A stretch of 64,000 nucleotides of DNA. It comes from Corynebacterium marambiense (lineage in GTDB: Bacteria > Actinomycetota > Actinomycetes > Mycobacteriales > Mycobacteriaceae). The translations under genes were made by a program, and so were the position numbers. Location: the NCBI RefSeq assembly GCF_016342275.1, contig NZ_JAEIOT010000004.1:124001-188000 (forward strand), given 5' to 3'. Positions within the stretch are counted from its first letter, which is position 1; the number at the start of each line of letters is the position of its first letter. Positions 1 to 9,512 of this stretch are shown one piece after another. The notes beneath the pieces are model-generated. The model ran no database searches. It saw only the letters and a list, made by a program, of their open reading frames with translations, and had not been told where the DNA came from.

Positions 1-370
1 CCCCGGTGCTCAGGGCCTCGAGGATGAACTCATCGAGTTCCTCTGCGGGAATCGGCGCACCGAGCGGAAAATCGAACGTGACCGTCAGTATCCCTACATC
101 GGGCAGGAGCGAAACCTTACCCGGTCCGGGGATGCCGTTGAGGGCGGCGGACAGCAGCTCCCCGGCGAGAGTCTCCGTCCGACCTTGGAGCGGCCTCGGG
201 TAGGCCGTGGTGACGGTCAATCTGTCGCCAGGTTTACACACCTTGAACCAATAGGTGAGTTCCCCGACGATCACGATTAGCTCGCCGTCACGTGTGCCGG
301 TGCCGAATCCGAGCGCGTGGAGCCGATCGCGGATGACGCCGATACCCGTGGGTGACGTGGATGGTGGCAT
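1..370 (-). CDS. YbjN-like hypothetical protein (C-terminus outside window)
   Basis: The visible 123 residues begin MPPSTSPTGIGVIRDRLHAL and run off the left edge, so this is the N-terminal part only. The start ATG is preceded by an AAAGG ribosome-binding site. The order of elements is a helix, two short strands containing GELTYWFKV, then a helix and more strands. This resembles the YbjN / type-III-secretion-chaperone-like fold common in actinobacteria. It lies downstream of the S10 operon on the same strand but beyond that operon's terminator hairpin, so it is probably transcribed separately. The family assignment is tentative and no function can be inferred. Confidence 0.6.
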   Translation of the reverse strand, partial: MPPSTSPTGIGVIRDRLHALGFGTGTRDGELIVIVGELTYWFKVCKPGDRLTVTTAYPRPLQGRTETLAGELLSAALNGIPGPGKVSLLPDVGILTVTFDFPLGAPIPAEELDEFILEALSTG

Positions 371-460
371 CGTTGCCTTTCACTTCGATTGATGGCAGGT
401 GACATCCCGGTTGCACACTGCCGACGAGGGCGCCGCGGAACGAAGGGCCACCTGAATGAC

Positions 461-494
461 TGAAGGCCCCGACCGGGTTCGGTCGGGGCCTTCA
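461..494 (-). terminator. Terminator of the S10 ribosomal operon
   Basis: A perfect 14-bp inverted repeat (TGAAGGCCCCGACC at 461–474, GGTCGGGGCCTTCA at 481–494) with a 6-nt loop lies 77 bp past the rpsQ stop. There is no long U-tract. Confidence 0.7.
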
Positions 495-570
495 GGTTGG
501 CTGGTCTCGGGCGTTCCCCGTGGCGGTTACCCCGCCACCGGAAATGGACCCCGGATGAAGCCGGACGGAA

Positions 571-861
571 CTAGCGGGCCTTCTCGACGATGTCGAGGAG
601 ACGGAAGTGCTTGTCCTTGCTCAGCGGGCGGGTCTCGATGATGCGGACGAGGTCGCCGACACCGGCGGTTCCGTCCTCATCATGGGCCTTCACGCGGCTG
701 TTCGTGCGGATCGTCTTGCCGTACAGCGCGTGCTGACGGCGATCCTCGAGCTCGACGACGATGGTCTTCTGCATCTTCGTCGAAACAACATAGCCGGTGC
801 GGACCTTGCGGGCGCCCCTCTCGTTGGTGGATTCCTGGTTGTTCACGTTTGCCTCACTCAT
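571..861 (-). CDS. rpsQ: 30S ribosomal protein S17
   Basis: A 96-residue primary 16S rRNA-binding protein of the small subunit. The core [21 protein letters not shown] and the C-terminal motif [16 protein letters not shown] are typical of bacterial S17. An N-terminal tail of about 17 residues rich in Asn, Glu and Ser is an actinobacterial extension. It is the last gene of the S10 operon. Its start lies 2 nt after the rpmC stop, so translation is probably coupled, and the operon terminator follows. Confidence 0.97.
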   Translation of the reverse strand: MSEANVNNQESTNERGARKVRTGYVVSTKMQKTIVVELEDRRQHALYGKTIRTNSRVKAHDEDGTAGVGDLVRIIETRPLSKDKHFRLLDIVEKAR

Positions 862-863
862 GA

Positions 864-1094
864 TTAGCCTTCAGCTCCCGGAACGACGGACAGACCCAGT
901 TCACGTTCACGAATGACCGTGTAGATGCGGGCGATGTCACGCTTGACCGTCTTCAGGCGACCGTTGTTGGTCAGCTGGCCGGTGGCCATCTGGAAGCGGA
1001 GGTTGAAAAGCTCCTCCTTCGCCTCGTTGAGGCGGGTGACAAGCTCCTCGGCGTTGAGCTCGCGGAGCTCGAATGCGGGGGTACCGTTAGCCAT
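864..1094 (-). CDS. rpmC: 50S ribosomal protein L29
   Basis: A 76-residue L29 at the peptide exit tunnel of the large subunit, where SRP and trigger factor dock. The sequence [20 protein letters not shown] and the following [13 protein letters not shown] are the classic two-helix hairpin. The frame stays open further upstream, but the family start is this ATG ([13 protein letters not shown]). Its A is shared with the rplP stop codon (TAATG), which indicates translational coupling. Confidence 0.97.
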   Translation of the reverse strand: MANGTPAFELRELNAEELVTRLNEAKEELFNLRFQMATGQLTNNGRLKTVKRDIARIYTVIRERELGLSVVPGAEG

Positions 1095-1510
1095 TAGAGC
1101 TGGTCCTCCTTCTTGATGATGCGGACCTTGCAGGGCAGCTTCTGGGCTGCGCGACGGAGTGCCTCGAGGGCGACTTCCTCGTTGGCGTAGCTCATCTCGA
1201 AGAGGACGCGGCCGGGCTTGACGTTGGCCACCCACTTCTCGACGGGGCCTTTACCGGAACCCATACGCACGCCAAGCGGCTTCTGGGTCAAGGGACGGTC
1301 CGGGAAGATGTTGATCCACACCTTGCCGCCACGCTTGACGTGGCGGTTGATCGCGATACGCGCGGATTCAATCTGACGGTTGGTGATGTAGCAAGGCTCA
1401 AGAGCCTGGATACCGTAGTCACCGAAGGTAACGCGGTTTCCGCCCTTGGACACACCTGTCCGGGTGGGACGATGCTGCCGGCGGTACTTGACGCGCTTAG
1501 GGATAAGCAT
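1094..1510 (-). CDS. rplP: 50S ribosomal protein L16
   Basis: A 138-residue L16, which organises the A-site region of 23S rRNA. It starts [15 protein letters not shown], the invariant bacterial L16 N-terminus, so the 30 upstream residues in the open frame are not coding. [23 protein letters not shown] is the conserved central loop. It follows rpsC by 4 nt and overlaps the rpmC start by 1 nt. Confidence 0.97.
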   Translation of the reverse strand: MLIPKRVKYRRQHRPTRTGVSKGGNRVTFGDYGIQALEPCYITNRQIESARIAINRHVKRGGKVWINIFPDRPLTQKPLGVRMGSGKGPVEKWVANVKPGRVLFEMSYANEEVALEALRRAAQKLPCKVRIIKKEDQL

Positions 1511-1514
1511 CTGT

Positions 1515-2267
1515 CTAGCCCTCCTGCTTCTGCTCGGCGCGCTGGCGACGCTGGCCGCCACGGCGCGGACGCTCGCGACGCTCGGCGCCACCACGACCAC
1601 GGCGGTCGGACGGAGCGTTCATTTCACTCTCGCGCTTGCCGCCGACAACGTCACCCTTGTAGATCCAGACCTTCACGCCGATACGGCCGAAGGTGGTGTG
1701 GGCCTCGTAGGTGCCGTAGTCGATTTCCGCACGCAACGTGTGCAGCGGAACGCGGCCCTCATGGTAACGCTCGGTGCGAGACATCTCAGCGCCGCCGAGA
1801 CGACCGGAACACACGACCTTGATGCCCTTGACCTGTGGCTGGCGCATCGCGGACTGGATGGCCTTACGCATCGCGCGGCGGAAGGCCACACGGTTGGTCA
1901 ACTGCTCCGCGATGGACTGTGCCACCAGCTGAGCGTTGGCGTCGATGTTCTTGACCTCAAGGATGTTGAGGGCGACCTGCTTGCCGGTGAGCTTCTCGAG
2001 CTCGCCGCGGATGCGGTCGGCCTCGGAGCCACGGCGACCGATCACGATGCCCGGACGGGCGGTGTGGATGTCGACGCGGACCCGGTCCCGGGTGCGCTCG
2101 ATGACGACGTCGGCGATGCCGGCGCGGTCGAGGCCCTTGGACAGGAAATTACGGATCTTGATGTCTTCAGCGACGTAGTCGCTGTACTGCTTGTCGGCGT
2201 ACCAGTGGGACTTCCAGTCGGAAGTGATGCCCAGCCGGAGGCCGTGGGGATGAATTTTCTGGCCCAC
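1515..2267 (-). CDS. rpsC: 30S ribosomal protein S3
   Basis: A 250-residue S3 at the mRNA entry site of the 30S subunit. It begins [15 protein letters not shown] and has the KH domain with the GXXG-type loop in [18 protein letters not shown], followed by the S3 C-terminal domain. The C-terminal ~35 residues are a basic Arg/Gly-rich tail ([18 protein letters not shown]), common in actinobacteria. The start codon is GTG and overlaps the rplV stop by one base (TAGTG). Confidence 0.97.
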   Translation of the reverse strand: MGQKIHPHGLRLGITSDWKSHWYADKQYSDYVAEDIKIRNFLSKGLDRAGIADVVIERTRDRVRVDIHTARPGIVIGRRGSEADRIRGELEKLTGKQVALNILEVKNIDANAQLVAQSIAEQLTNRVAFRRAMRKAIQSAMRQPQVKGIKVVCSGRLGGAEMSRTERYHEGRVPLHTLRAEIDYGTYEAHTTFGRIGVKVWIYKGDVVGGKRESEMNAPSDRRGRGGAERRERPRRGGQRRQRAEQKQEG

Positions 2268-2632
2268 TACTGAGCACTTCCCTTCTGGCTCTCAACAACC
2301 ACGGTGATGTGGCTGGTGCGCTTGCGGACGTGGAAGGCACGGCCCTGGGCGCGCGGACGGAAACGACGCATCGTCGGTCCCTCGTCGGCGTAGGCCTCGG
2401 AGATGACGAGTGAGTCGCGGTCCAGGCCGAAGTTGTTCTCGGCGTTGGCTGCCGCTGAAGCGACGACCTTGGCAACCGGCTCGCTGGCCGCCTGCGGGGC
2501 GTACTTCAGGATGGCGAGGGCCTCGGCCACGGACTTGCCGCGGACCAGGTCGATGACCCGCCGTGCCTTCATGGGGGTGACGCGGACGTAACGGGCCGTC
2601 GCGCTTGCGGACGTGATGGTGTCTTCGCTCAT
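2267..2632 (-). CDS. rplV: 50S ribosomal protein L22
   Basis: A 121-residue L22 with a globular domain and the long beta-hairpin that lines the exit tunnel. [20 protein letters not shown] and the hairpin part [19 protein letters not shown] match the family. The hairpin looks wild-type, without the deletions known from macrolide-resistant mutants. It starts 3 nt downstream of rpsS. Confidence 0.97.
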   Translation of the reverse strand: MSEDTITSASATARYVRVTPMKARRVIDLVRGKSVAEALAILKYAPQAASEPVAKVVASAAANAENNFGLDRDSLVISEAYADEGPTMRRFRPRAQGRAFHVRKRTSHITVVVESQKGSAQ

Positions 2633-2635
2633 CGC

Positions 2636-2914
2636 TTATCGACGTCCCTTCTTGTCGTCCTTGATGTGACCCTTGAAGGTCTTGGTCGGGGCGAATTCGC
2701 CCAACTTGTGTCCGACCATCGAGTCGTCCACGAACACCGGCACGTGCTTACGACCGTCATGGACGGCGAAGGTGTGACCGATGAAATCGGGGAGAATGGT
2801 GGACCGACGGGACCAGGTCTTGATGACCTGCTTGGTGCCCTTCTCGTTCTGTGCATCAACCTTGGCAAGGAGGTGCTCATCGACGAACGGGCCTTTTTTG
2901 AGGCTGCGTGGCAT
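2636..2914 (-). CDS. rpsS: 30S ribosomal protein S19
   Basis: A 92-residue S19 in the head of the small subunit. [16 protein letters not shown] is the invariant N-terminus, and [19 protein letters not shown] with [17 protein letters not shown] is the conserved core. It has a GGAGG-type ribosome-binding site (TAGGAGGTAACA before ATG). It lies 13 bp downstream of rplB in the S10 operon. Confidence 0.98.
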   Translation of the reverse strand: MPRSLKKGPFVDEHLLAKVDAQNEKGTKQVIKTWSRRSTILPDFIGHTFAVHDGRKHVPVFVDDSMVGHKLGEFAPTKTFKGHIKDDKKGRR

Positions 2915-2927
2915 TGTCTGTTACCTC

Positions 2928-3770
2928 CTAGCGCTTCTTGTTCTTGTTGCTGCGGCGACGACGCATGATCAGCTTGTCGCTCGGACGATTCGGGCGGCGG
3001 GTCCGGCCTTCAGGCTGGCCCCACGGGGAAACGGGGTGACGACCACCGGAGGTCTTGCCCTCGCCACCACCGTGCGGGTGGTCGACGGGGTTCATGACGA
3101 CACCGCGGACGGTCGGGCGCCAGCCCTTCCAGCGCATACGGCCGGCTTTGCCCCAACGGATGTTGATCTGATCGGCGTTGCCGACCTCACCGATGGTGGC
3201 ACGGCAGCGGATGTCCACGCGGCGGATTTCGGAGGAGGGCATACGCAGGATCGCATATTTTCCTTCCTTACCGAGGAGCTGGATGGACGTTCCCGCAGAA
3301 CGGGCCAGCTTGGCGCCGCCACCGGGCTTCAGCTCGACGCAGTGCACTGTGGCACCAGCTGGGATGTTGCGTAGCGGCAGGTTGTTACCGGGCTTGATGT
3401 CGGCATTGGCGCCGGCTTCGACGGTGGCACCCTGACGCAGGTTGCGAGGGGCGATGATGTAGCGCTTCTCGCCGTCGACGTAGTGCAGCAGCGCGATGTT
3501 GGCGGTGCGGTTCGGGTCGTACTCGATGTGAGCGACCTTCGCCTCGATGCCGTCCTTGTCGTGCCGCCGGAAGTCGATCAGGCGGTACTGGCGCTTGTGT
3601 CCGCCACCCTTGTGGCGGGTGGTGATGTGGCCGTGAACGTTACGGCCGCCGGTCTTGTGCAGGGGACGCAGCAGTGACTTCTCCGGCGTCGAACGAGTGA
3701 TTTCCTCGAACATCGACACGGAGCTTGCGCGCCGGCCCGGCGTAGTCGGCTTGTACTTGCGAATAGCCAT
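2928..3770 (-). CDS. rplB: 50S ribosomal protein L2
   Basis: A 280-residue L2, needed for subunit association and the peptidyl-transferase centre. The N-terminus [18 protein letters not shown] and the C-terminal [17 protein letters not shown] loop, which carries the essential His, are both present. The tail ends in a basic [11 protein letters not shown] segment. Its length is normal for the family. Confidence 0.98.
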   Translation of the reverse strand: MAIRKYKPTTPGRRASSVSMFEEITRSTPEKSLLRPLHKTGGRNVHGHITTRHKGGGHKRQYRLIDFRRHDKDGIEAKVAHIEYDPNRTANIALLHYVDGEKRYIIAPRNLRQGATVEAGANADIKPGNNLPLRNIPAGATVHCVELKPGGGAKLARSAGTSIQLLGKEGKYAILRMPSSEIRRVDIRCRATIGEVGNADQINIRWGKAGRMRWKGWRPTVRGVVMNPVDHPHGGGEGKTSGGRHPVSPWGQPEGRTRRPNRPSDKLIMRRRRSNKNKKR

Positions 3771-3800
3771 GGGTTTTCTAAGTCCTTACCTTCGGCGCGC

Positions 3801-4106
3801 TTACGCGGCCGAACCGCCGAAGATGTCGATGGAATCGCTGCCTTCAGCGAGCGTCACGAAGGCGCGCTTGGTGGCCTTGCGCTGACCGAAACCGGAACGG
3901 GAGCGCTTGCGCTTGCCCTCACGGTTGGCGGTGTTCACGCTGGCGACCTTCACACCGAAGATCTGCTCGACAGCGATCTTGATCTGGGTCTTGTGGGCGT
4001 CCGGGGAGACGAAGAACACATACGTGCCCTGCTCCATGAGTCCGTAGGACTTCTCGGACACCACCGGGGCGATGATGATGTCACGCGGGTTGGCGATCGT
4101 GCTCAT
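3801..4106 (-). CDS. rplW: 50S ribosomal protein L23
   Basis: A 101-residue L23, which with L29 forms the docking site for trigger factor and SRP at the tunnel exit. [19 protein letters not shown] and the later [12 protein letters not shown] loop match the family. It overlaps the rplD stop by one base (TAATG). Confidence 0.97.
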   Translation of the reverse strand: MSTIANPRDIIIAPVVSEKSYGLMEQGTYVFFVSPDAHKTQIKIAVEQIFGVKVASVNTANREGKRKRSRSGFGQRKATKRAFVTLAEGSDSIDIFGGSAA

Positions 4107-4762
4107 TAGTTCTCCTCCTCCTTGACCGCGCCGGTGGCCCGGTTGATGAAGGTGGTCAGAGCCTCAACGGAGAACACGATGTCGTCCGACTTGAGGACGT
4201 CGTAGGTGTTCAGCTGGTCCTCGGTGAGGATGTGCACGCCCGGCAGGTTGCGGACAGACTTCCAGGAGGTGACATCCTCACGGGTGAGGATGACCAGCAC
4301 GTTGCGGCGTTCGGTCAGACGCTCGATGAAGGCGCGCGCCGACTTGGTCGACGGCGTCTGGCCCTCGACCAGTTCACTGACGACGTGGATACGCTCATGG
4401 CGGACCCGGTCGGTCAGGGCACCGCGAAGTGCAGCGGCCTTCATCTTCTTGGGGGTGCGCTGGGAGTAGTCGCGCGGCACGGGGCCGTGCGAGATACCGC
4501 CGCCGGTGAAGTGCGGAGCGCGGATCGAGCCCTGACGGGCCCGACCGGTTCCCTTCTGGCGGAACGGCTTACGACCGCCACCGGACACCTGTGCGCGGGT
4601 CTTGGTGGAGTGCGTGCCCTGGCGCTTGGCCGCGAGCTGTCCGAGGACGACCTGGTGCATCAGTGCAACTGATGCCTCGCGGTCGAAGATCTCGGCAGGC
4701 AGCTCGACCTGGCCGGCGGTTGCGCCGTCGGCCTTCTGGACGTCAAGCTTGAGGTTGGTCAT
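4106..4762 (-). CDS. rplD: 50S ribosomal protein L4
   Basis: A 218-residue L4 with the long loop that reaches into the exit tunnel: [20 protein letters not shown] followed by [18 protein letters not shown]. The rest is the Rossmann-like globular domain ending in [10 protein letters not shown]. In Escherichia coli L4 also represses its own operon; nothing visible here tests that. It overlaps rplC by 4 nt (ATGA), a sign of translational coupling. Confidence 0.97.
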   Translation of the reverse strand: MTNLKLDVQKADGATAGQVELPAEIFDREASVALMHQVVLGQLAAKRQGTHSTKTRAQVSGGGRKPFRQKGTGRARQGSIRAPHFTGGGISHGPVPRDYSQRTPKKMKAAALRGALTDRVRHERIHVVSELVEGQTPSTKSARAFIERLTERRNVLVILTREDVTSWKSVRNLPGVHILTEDQLNTYDVLKSDDIVFSVEALTTFINRATGAVKEEEN

Positions 4763-5415
4763 GCGTGTGCACCGCCCTTCACTGCGGTTTTAACGGTTAC
4801 GACGCCGCCACGCACACCCGGGATCGCGCCCTTGATGAGCAGCAGGTTGGCGTCGGCATCAATCTTCTGAACCTTGAGGTTCTGGGTGGTGACGCGCTCA
4901 TTACCCATGCGTCCGGCCATCCGGGTGCCCTTGAAGACACGACCGGGTGTGGCGCAGGCACCGATACCGCCGACGCGGCGGTGTGCTGCCTGGTTACCGT
5001 GGGACGCACCCTGACCGGCGAAACCGTGGCGCTTCATGGCGCCGGCGTAGCCCTTGCCTTTGGACGTACCGGTGACGTCGACGAAGGTGATGCCCTCGAA
5101 GATATCGACGGTAACGTCCTGTCCCAGCTCGTAACCGGAGACATCGTCCATGCGGATCTCCGCCACGTGCCGGCGGGGGGTAACGCCAGCCTTCTTGAAA
5201 TGACCACCGGCAGGCTTGTTCGCCTTGCGCGGGTCAATGTCGCCGTAGGCGATCTGGATGGCGTTGTAGCCATCGTTGTCGATGGTGCGAATCTGGGTGA
5301 CCACGCATGGCCCAGCTTCGACAACGGTGACCGGGATGACCCGGTTGTCGTCATCGAAGACCTGGGTCATACCGAGCTTGGTGCCCAGAATGCCCTTGAT
5401 CTCTGTTTCACTCAT
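4759..5415 (-). CDS. rplC: 50S ribosomal protein L3
   Basis: A 218-residue L3, which nucleates 23S rRNA folding near the peptidyl-transferase centre. It starts [20 protein letters not shown]. The family signature around [19 protein letters not shown] is present, with the Gln that is methylated in many bacteria. It is the second gene of the S10 operon, 38 bp after rpsJ. Confidence 0.97.
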   Translation of the reverse strand: MSETEIKGILGTKLGMTQVFDDDNRVIPVTVVEAGPCVVTQIRTIDNDGYNAIQIAYGDIDPRKANKPAGGHFKKAGVTPRRHVAEIRMDDVSGYELGQDVTVDIFEGITFVDVTGTSKGKGYAGAMKRHGFAGQGASHGNQAAHRRVGGIGACATPGRVFKGTRMAGRMGNERVTTQNLKVQKIDADANLLLIKGAIPGVRGGVVTVKTAVKGGAHA

Positions 5416-5453
5416 TACTTATTCTCCACTGGCTGAAAGACTGTTGTACGCGA

Positions 5454-5759
5454 TCACTGGATGTTGACGTCGACACTTGCGGGAAGGTCGATGCGCATGA
5501 GCGCGTCGACCGTCTTCGGCGTCGGGTCAAGGATGTCGATGAGGCGCTTATGCGTGCGCATCTCGAAGTGCTCGCGCGAGTCCTTGTACTTGTGGGGAGA
5601 ACGAATAACGGCGTACACGTTCTTTTCAGTGGGCAGCGGCACCGGGCCGACGACGCGTGCACCCGTCCGGGTGACGGTCTCGACGATCTTCCGCGCGGAC
5701 GCGTCAATCGCTTCGTGGTCGTAGGCCTTCAGCCTGATGCGGATCTTTTGTCCCGCCAC
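5454..5759 (-). CDS. rpsJ: 30S ribosomal protein S10 / NusE
   Basis: A 101-residue S10, a small-subunit protein that also acts as the transcription elongation factor NusE. I chose the GTG start that gives [19 protein letters not shown], because all bacterial S10 proteins begin there. An open frame nine codons longer has no family support. A GAAGGAAGAGGA ribosome-binding site precedes the GTG. The motif [19 protein letters not shown] is intact. First gene of the operon. Confidence 0.97.
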   Translation of the reverse strand: MAGQKIRIRLKAYDHEAIDASARKIVETVTRTGARVVGPVPLPTEKNVYAVIRSPHKYKDSREHFEMRTHKRLIDILDPTPKTVDALMRIDLPASVDVNIQ

Positions 5760-6535
5760 GTTTGTCCTCTTCCTTCGCTTCCCCACATCGCAATGATTGG
5801 TGGGGGATCGCTGTTGTCATCTCTATAACGTTGTCCGGCCGTGAACCACGGAAACTCGGGCGCAACGCCAGTTGTCCTGACCTGAACCTGTCTGAAAATC
5901 TGACCGGGAAAATCACCGGGTCACATGAACCACAAACAACCACCCGTTCTTCCACGCAGAGACCGGTTCTCAGATGATCCCGGATACGGAAATCATGATC
6001 GAACTAGTTACTGTGGGCGTATGAGGTGTGTCAGGTCGTCGGGATACGGACCACTCGACGCCAGAACCCCAGATGACTGAAATATATTCAGCTACCTGAT
6101 TTCCGGCGTGGGCGGGCATCCTGCCTACTGCCGCTGTTTATTTGCCATGCTCCCTTGATGGTTCCCGGTCTCCGCAAGAGGAGGAAGCTAGAGCTTCCGC
6201 CATCTGCGGAGACACCGAGATTTCAGCAGTACCCTGATCAGATCGGGGAACCACAGACATCAGGTGCCATGTTTGCTCCACCAGCGCCATCGCCCGAACC
6301 GCGCAACCGCAACTGCAGGAGCTACGTGGTCAGCGCATACGGGTATGCCGTGTTGGAGCAACCTGAGTATTGAAACACACCCCTCGCCGAGTGGCAAGCG
6401 AACCCCCAAAAAGCGTCAAACATGTAACGTATTACGTACAGGGCAGCGCGATACCCACGCCCTCACCTAGGATCAACCTAGTGCACCGCCGACATGGTGC
6501 ATCCACTACCGCTTGATTACACGAGGAGCATCTCA
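5760..6535. other. Intergenic region between divergent S10 and Asp23 operons
   Basis: These 776 bases contain no ORF I can support. Both ends must carry promoters. On the minus strand a TATAGA −10-like box (5822–5827) lies about 60 nt before rpsJ. On the plus strand a TAGGAT box (6468–6473) lies about 60 nt before the Asp23 gene. Neither has a convincing −35. A short palindrome ACGTATTACGT (6427–6437) lies upstream of the plus-strand box and could be an operator. A 72-codon open frame at 6155–6373 has no ribosome-binding site or recognisable product. Confidence 0.5.
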
Positions 6536-7048
6536 ATGAGCGAAAACAAGTCCGACAGCAAGTCCCCCGCCACCGTCGAAGACAACAGCATCGAGCGCAA
6601 CTCCGCCCTCGAGACCGACCACGGCCGCACCCACATCGATGACGTCGTCGTCGCGAAGATCGCAGGCATGGCCGCACGTGAGGTTTCCGGCGTTCACGCC
6701 CTCGGCGGCGGCGCCGCCCGCGCCCTGGGCGCACTGCGCGACATGGCTGGCTCCCGTGTTGACGTCCGCCAGGGTGTCTCCGTCGAGGTAGGCGAGACTC
6801 AGGCCGCAGCCGATGTTGCAATCGTCGCCGAGTACGGTGTCGCGATCCACGAGCTGGCCGACGCGATCCGCCGCAACATCATCAACGCTATCGAGCGGAT
6901 GACCGGTCTCGAGGTGACCGAGGTCAACGTGACCGTCCACGACGTGCACCTCGATCTGGATGACGACAACCAGGAGTCCGCGGAGGATGAGGTCAAGGAA
7001 CTCGAGGCGGCCGAGGTTGAGGTCGACCGCGAGCCCCGCGTCAAGTAG
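6536..7048 (+). CDS. Asp23/Gls24-family envelope stress protein
   Basis: A 170-residue protein. Residues about 36–142 are an Asp23 (alkaline-shock) domain: VAKIAGMAAREVSGVHALGG, then VGETQAAADVAIVAEYGVAI, then INAIERMTGLEVTEVNVTV. The ends are charged and probably disordered (N-terminal Ser/Asp/Glu, C-terminal Glu-rich). Asp23 proteins are membrane-associated through AmaP anchors and respond to envelope or alkaline stress in Firmicutes. The AmaP-like genes four and five positions downstream fit that. An ACGAGGAG ribosome-binding site precedes the ATG. First gene of a six-gene operon. Confidence 0.85.
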   Translation: MSENKSDSKSPATVEDNSIERNSALETDHGRTHIDDVVVAKIAGMAAREVSGVHALGGGAARALGALRDMAGSRVDVRQGVSVEVGETQAAADVAIVAEYGVAIHELADAIRRNIINAIERMTGLEVTEVNVTVHDVHLDLDDDNQESAEDEVKELEAAEVEVDREPRVK

Positions 7049-7059
7049 GACCTGACTCC

Positions 7060-7368
7060 GTGCAACCTGATCCCATCTCCTTCGAGCAGGCCGAAGCACT
7101 CCGGGATGAGATTCTCTCCCTCCCGGGGGTTGCCGGCATGCACGGTGGACAGTTCGGTGAGGTTGCGATGCTCTACCCCGGCGCCCGGGTGCGTGGACTC
7201 CACCTCTTCACGCCCCGCGGCCGTCCGGCCGAGACCCGGATGGAAATCCATCTCATCGCAGATCTGTCTCAGCTACCCGACCTCGGCGCACTAGCCGATA
7301 AGGTTCGCACCACCGCGGGAAGGTATGTCTCCGAACCCGTTGACGTCTTCTTCAGCGACGCTAGCTGA
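7060..7368 (+). CDS. Small hypothetical protein of the Asp23 operon
   Basis: A 102-residue protein with GTG start, 11 nt after the Asp23 gene. The N-terminal part (EALRDEILSLPGVAGMHGG) and the repeated strand/helix layout (RMEIHLIADLSQLPDL, then LADKVRTTAGRYV) resemble a minimal Asp23-like alpha/beta domain. It has no membrane segment or signal peptide, so it is probably cytosolic and acts with its operon neighbours. No specific function can be assigned. Confidence 0.7.
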   Translation: MQPDPISFEQAEALRDEILSLPGVAGMHGGQFGEVAMLYPGARVRGLHLFTPRGRPAETRMEIHLIADLSQLPDLGALADKVRTTAGRYVSEPVDVFFSDAS

Positions 7369-7431
7369 CTGACGGTCCCCCACCCGTTCTGCCCGCCCGT
7401 CCCCATCACACTTCTACTCTGAAAGAGTGTC

Positions 7432-7617
7432 ATGAAATCTCTTACCGTGATCGGCCTCATTCTCGGCTTCGCATTCGCTTTTGCCGTGATCGTCGGTGGT
7501 CTGGTCGGCTTCCTCTGGGCCCTCCTCTTCGTCACCGTCGGAGGCGTCATTGGCGCCCACTTCGACGGCAAAATTGACCTCCGCGCCATCATCAACGGCT
7601 CCAGCAACAGGGGGTAA
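7432..7617 (+). CDS. DUF2273-like small membrane protein
   Basis: A 61-residue protein. Residues 5–42 are strongly hydrophobic and Gly-rich and could form one or two membrane helices. They are followed by a short polar tail HFDGKIDLRAIINGSS. Size, Gly pattern and neighbourhood match DUF2273 proteins, which accompany Asp23 and AmaP in Gram-positive operons. The product is probably a membrane partner for the Asp23 layer. The next gene starts 5 nt after its stop. Confidence 0.75.
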   Translation: MKSLTVIGLILGFAFAFAVIVGGLVGFLWALLFVTVGGVIGAHFDGKIDLRAIINGSSNRG

Positions 7618-7622
7618 TCTCG

Positions 7623-9512
7623 TTGACGAAACGTTCTGGAAGATCCCGCAAATCCACGCGGCGCTCCAGCACCGATCCCTCAGCCACGACCGGCGCCCCC
7701 CAGAACGGAAATGGGGGAACCACCACCGGATCTGCTGAGTCTCGCCTGCGCGCGGAAGCTGAGCGTCGCGCGGATCAGGCGCTCGCCGAGATCGCCGATG
7801 CCGACGACAAGGCTGACGAGGATCGGCGCATCCTCCGAGGCAACGGGGTCTCCGTCCACCCCGGCGATGCCGACTGTGGAGATGCCGTCACCGATGTTCC
7901 TCAACCCGAGGAGTCAACGGAATCTCCGGATGCGCTTTCGTCAGAGTTCCCCGGACCGAATGATGGTCATGAAGGCGAGGAAGCCTCCGCTCGATCGGCC
8001 TCCGTCGAGCCCATGCCCGCCCCTGAACCCGACCCCGGGACCCCGGCCCGGAGCCGGGAGCCCGCGCCTGGACCCGCTACCGACGTACAGCCGGACTTGG
8101 TCGACCCCTCCGCAAACGACGAGGCCACCATCACAACCCCCGATCGCGACAACGAGCAGGCCGTTTCAGCGCGCGCCGAAACACCCGTCGAGGAAGTATC
8201 CGACGGAACGCTCAGCTCTGGGACCGGGGCAACGCAGAAACTTTCAGAGGCCCCAGATTCCGATGTCCCCGGGTCTACCGGAAACACGGTTCCGGACTAC
8301 CTCCGGACTCCCAGGGGATCGGAGTACCACAGCCCAAGCCGCGGGCGGGTGAAGATCTCCGAAAAAACCGTTACTAAGATCGTCCGTCAGGCGGCAGCGA
8401 GTGTCCCCGGCACCACGGGTCAGGCCGGAGGCCTGGATGTACTCGGACGCAACTACCCGCGCTTCGACGTGGAGCTCGACCGCAACGCCGATGCCGTGGC
8501 CATCGATGCCTACATCGCCGTCAGCTGGCCTTCCCCCGTGACCCGAGTCGCCGAAACCGTCCGTACGACCATCTTCGACTGGGTGCGCGACATGACGAAT
8601 ATCCCGGTCGTCCGCGTCAACGTCACCGTCGGCCCCATCGTCCCCGGCGCAGACCGCGTGACCGAGGCCGAGCTCAGTGCCTTCGACACGACGCCGCGCC
8701 TGAGATCCGTCGTCGTCACCGCGACGAACGCGGCGCTCAACGAAATCACCTGCAGCTCCCGCGGTTCTGAACTAAAACCGGTGTCGGTCACATCCGGAAG
8801 CGACACGCTCCGACCGGTCACTGTCTCCGGACCGGACAACGCCGCACTCCGGGAGATCTCGACCGGAGTGCCCGAGGATCTGAGGCCGATCACGGTTTCC
8901 GAGCCCGGAGAACTCCATACCGTCTCCGTCACCGGAAAAGCAGCCGCACAGGTGTTCTCACCCCAGGTCTCCGCTAGCGCTCCATTACAGGAAATCTCCG
9001 TAGCGGATCCGCGGCCGCTCGCCGACATCACCGTCTCCGAGTCCCAGCCGCTCGCCGACATCACCGTGCCTGATCCCGCACCCTTGAAACCCGTGACTGC
9101 CCGAGAGCTCCCCTCGGTCGCGGTCTCCGTACCGGAGGCCCCCCAGCCCCGGTCCGTGATGGTCCCGCATCCGCAGGCACTCCGTAAGGTCGAGACCCCT
9201 GAGCCGACCCGGTTGGTCAGCGTCCATGCTCCGGACAGTCACCGCCTGGCCCAGATCCATGCCGAGACCCTACGGGTGAGTTCCATCAGAGAACCACGTC
9301 CGGTCCGGCTGACACCGGTCAAGCGTAATCCGATTGGTGTCACACGAAAGCCGCGGGTAGACGCACGACCGGTTTCCGAGGGGCGTCCGGTCAGTCGACG
9401 TAGGGTCAATGTCACTCCGACAGAACTCCGACCGATCACCATCAAACCCAGTACTATCGTTCCGGTCCGCGTCGACCCTGCCAATGTGAAGGCGGTTTTC
9501 AGAGATGAGTGA
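7623..9512 (+). CDS. Asp23-domain protein with long C-terminal short-repeat region
   Basis: A 629-residue protein with TTG start and a strong AGGGGG ribosome-binding site inside the end of the previous gene. Residues 1–240 are acidic, Pro/Ser/Glu-rich and probably disordered. Residues about 242–352 are an Asp23 domain (VKISEKTVTKIVRQAAASVPG, then VRVNVTVGPIV). From about 359 to 565 there are roughly 19 copies of an 11–12-residue unit of the form PL-x-x-I-T-V-x-x-P-x. The clearest are PLQEISVADPR, PLADITVSESQ and PLADITVPDPA. Alternating hydrophobics suggest a beta-solenoid-like or extended strand stack. The last 60 residues are basic. No signal peptide or membrane helix is visible. The domain order is unusual, and the function is unknown. 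Confidence 0.8.
   Translation: MTKRSGRSRKSTRRSSTDPSATTGAPQNGNGGTTTGSAESRLRAEAERRADQALAEIADADDKADEDRRILRGNGVSVHPGDADCGDAVTDVPQPEESTESPDALSSEFPGPNDGHEGEEASARSASVEPMPAPEPDPGTPARSREPAPGPATDVQPDLVDPSANDEATITTPDRDNEQAVSARAETPVEEVSDGTLSSGTGATQKLSEAPDSDVPGSTGNTVPDYLRTPRGSEYHSPSRGRVKISEKTVTKIVRQAAASVPGTTGQAGGLDVLGRNYPRFDVELDRNADAVAIDAYIAVSWPSPVTRVAETVRTTIFDWVRDMTNIPVVRVNVTVGPIVPGADRVTEAELSAFDTTPRLRSVVVTATNAALNEITCSSRGSELKPVSVTSGSDTLRPVTVSGPDNAALREISTGVPEDLRPITVSEPGELHTVSVTGKAAAQVFSPQVSASAPLQEISVADPRPLADITVSESQPLADITVPDPAPLKPVTARELPSVAVSVPEAPQPRSVMVPHPQALRKVETPEPTRLVSVHAPDSHRLAQIHAETLRVSSIREPRPVRLTPVKRNPIGVTRKPRVDARPVSEGRPVSRRRVNVTPTELRPITIKPSTIVPVRVDPANVKAVFRDE

Noticed and set aside
6155..6373. 72-codon open frame in the rpsJ–Asp23 gap
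   Set aside because: No ribosome-binding site, no promoter close to it and no recognisable product.
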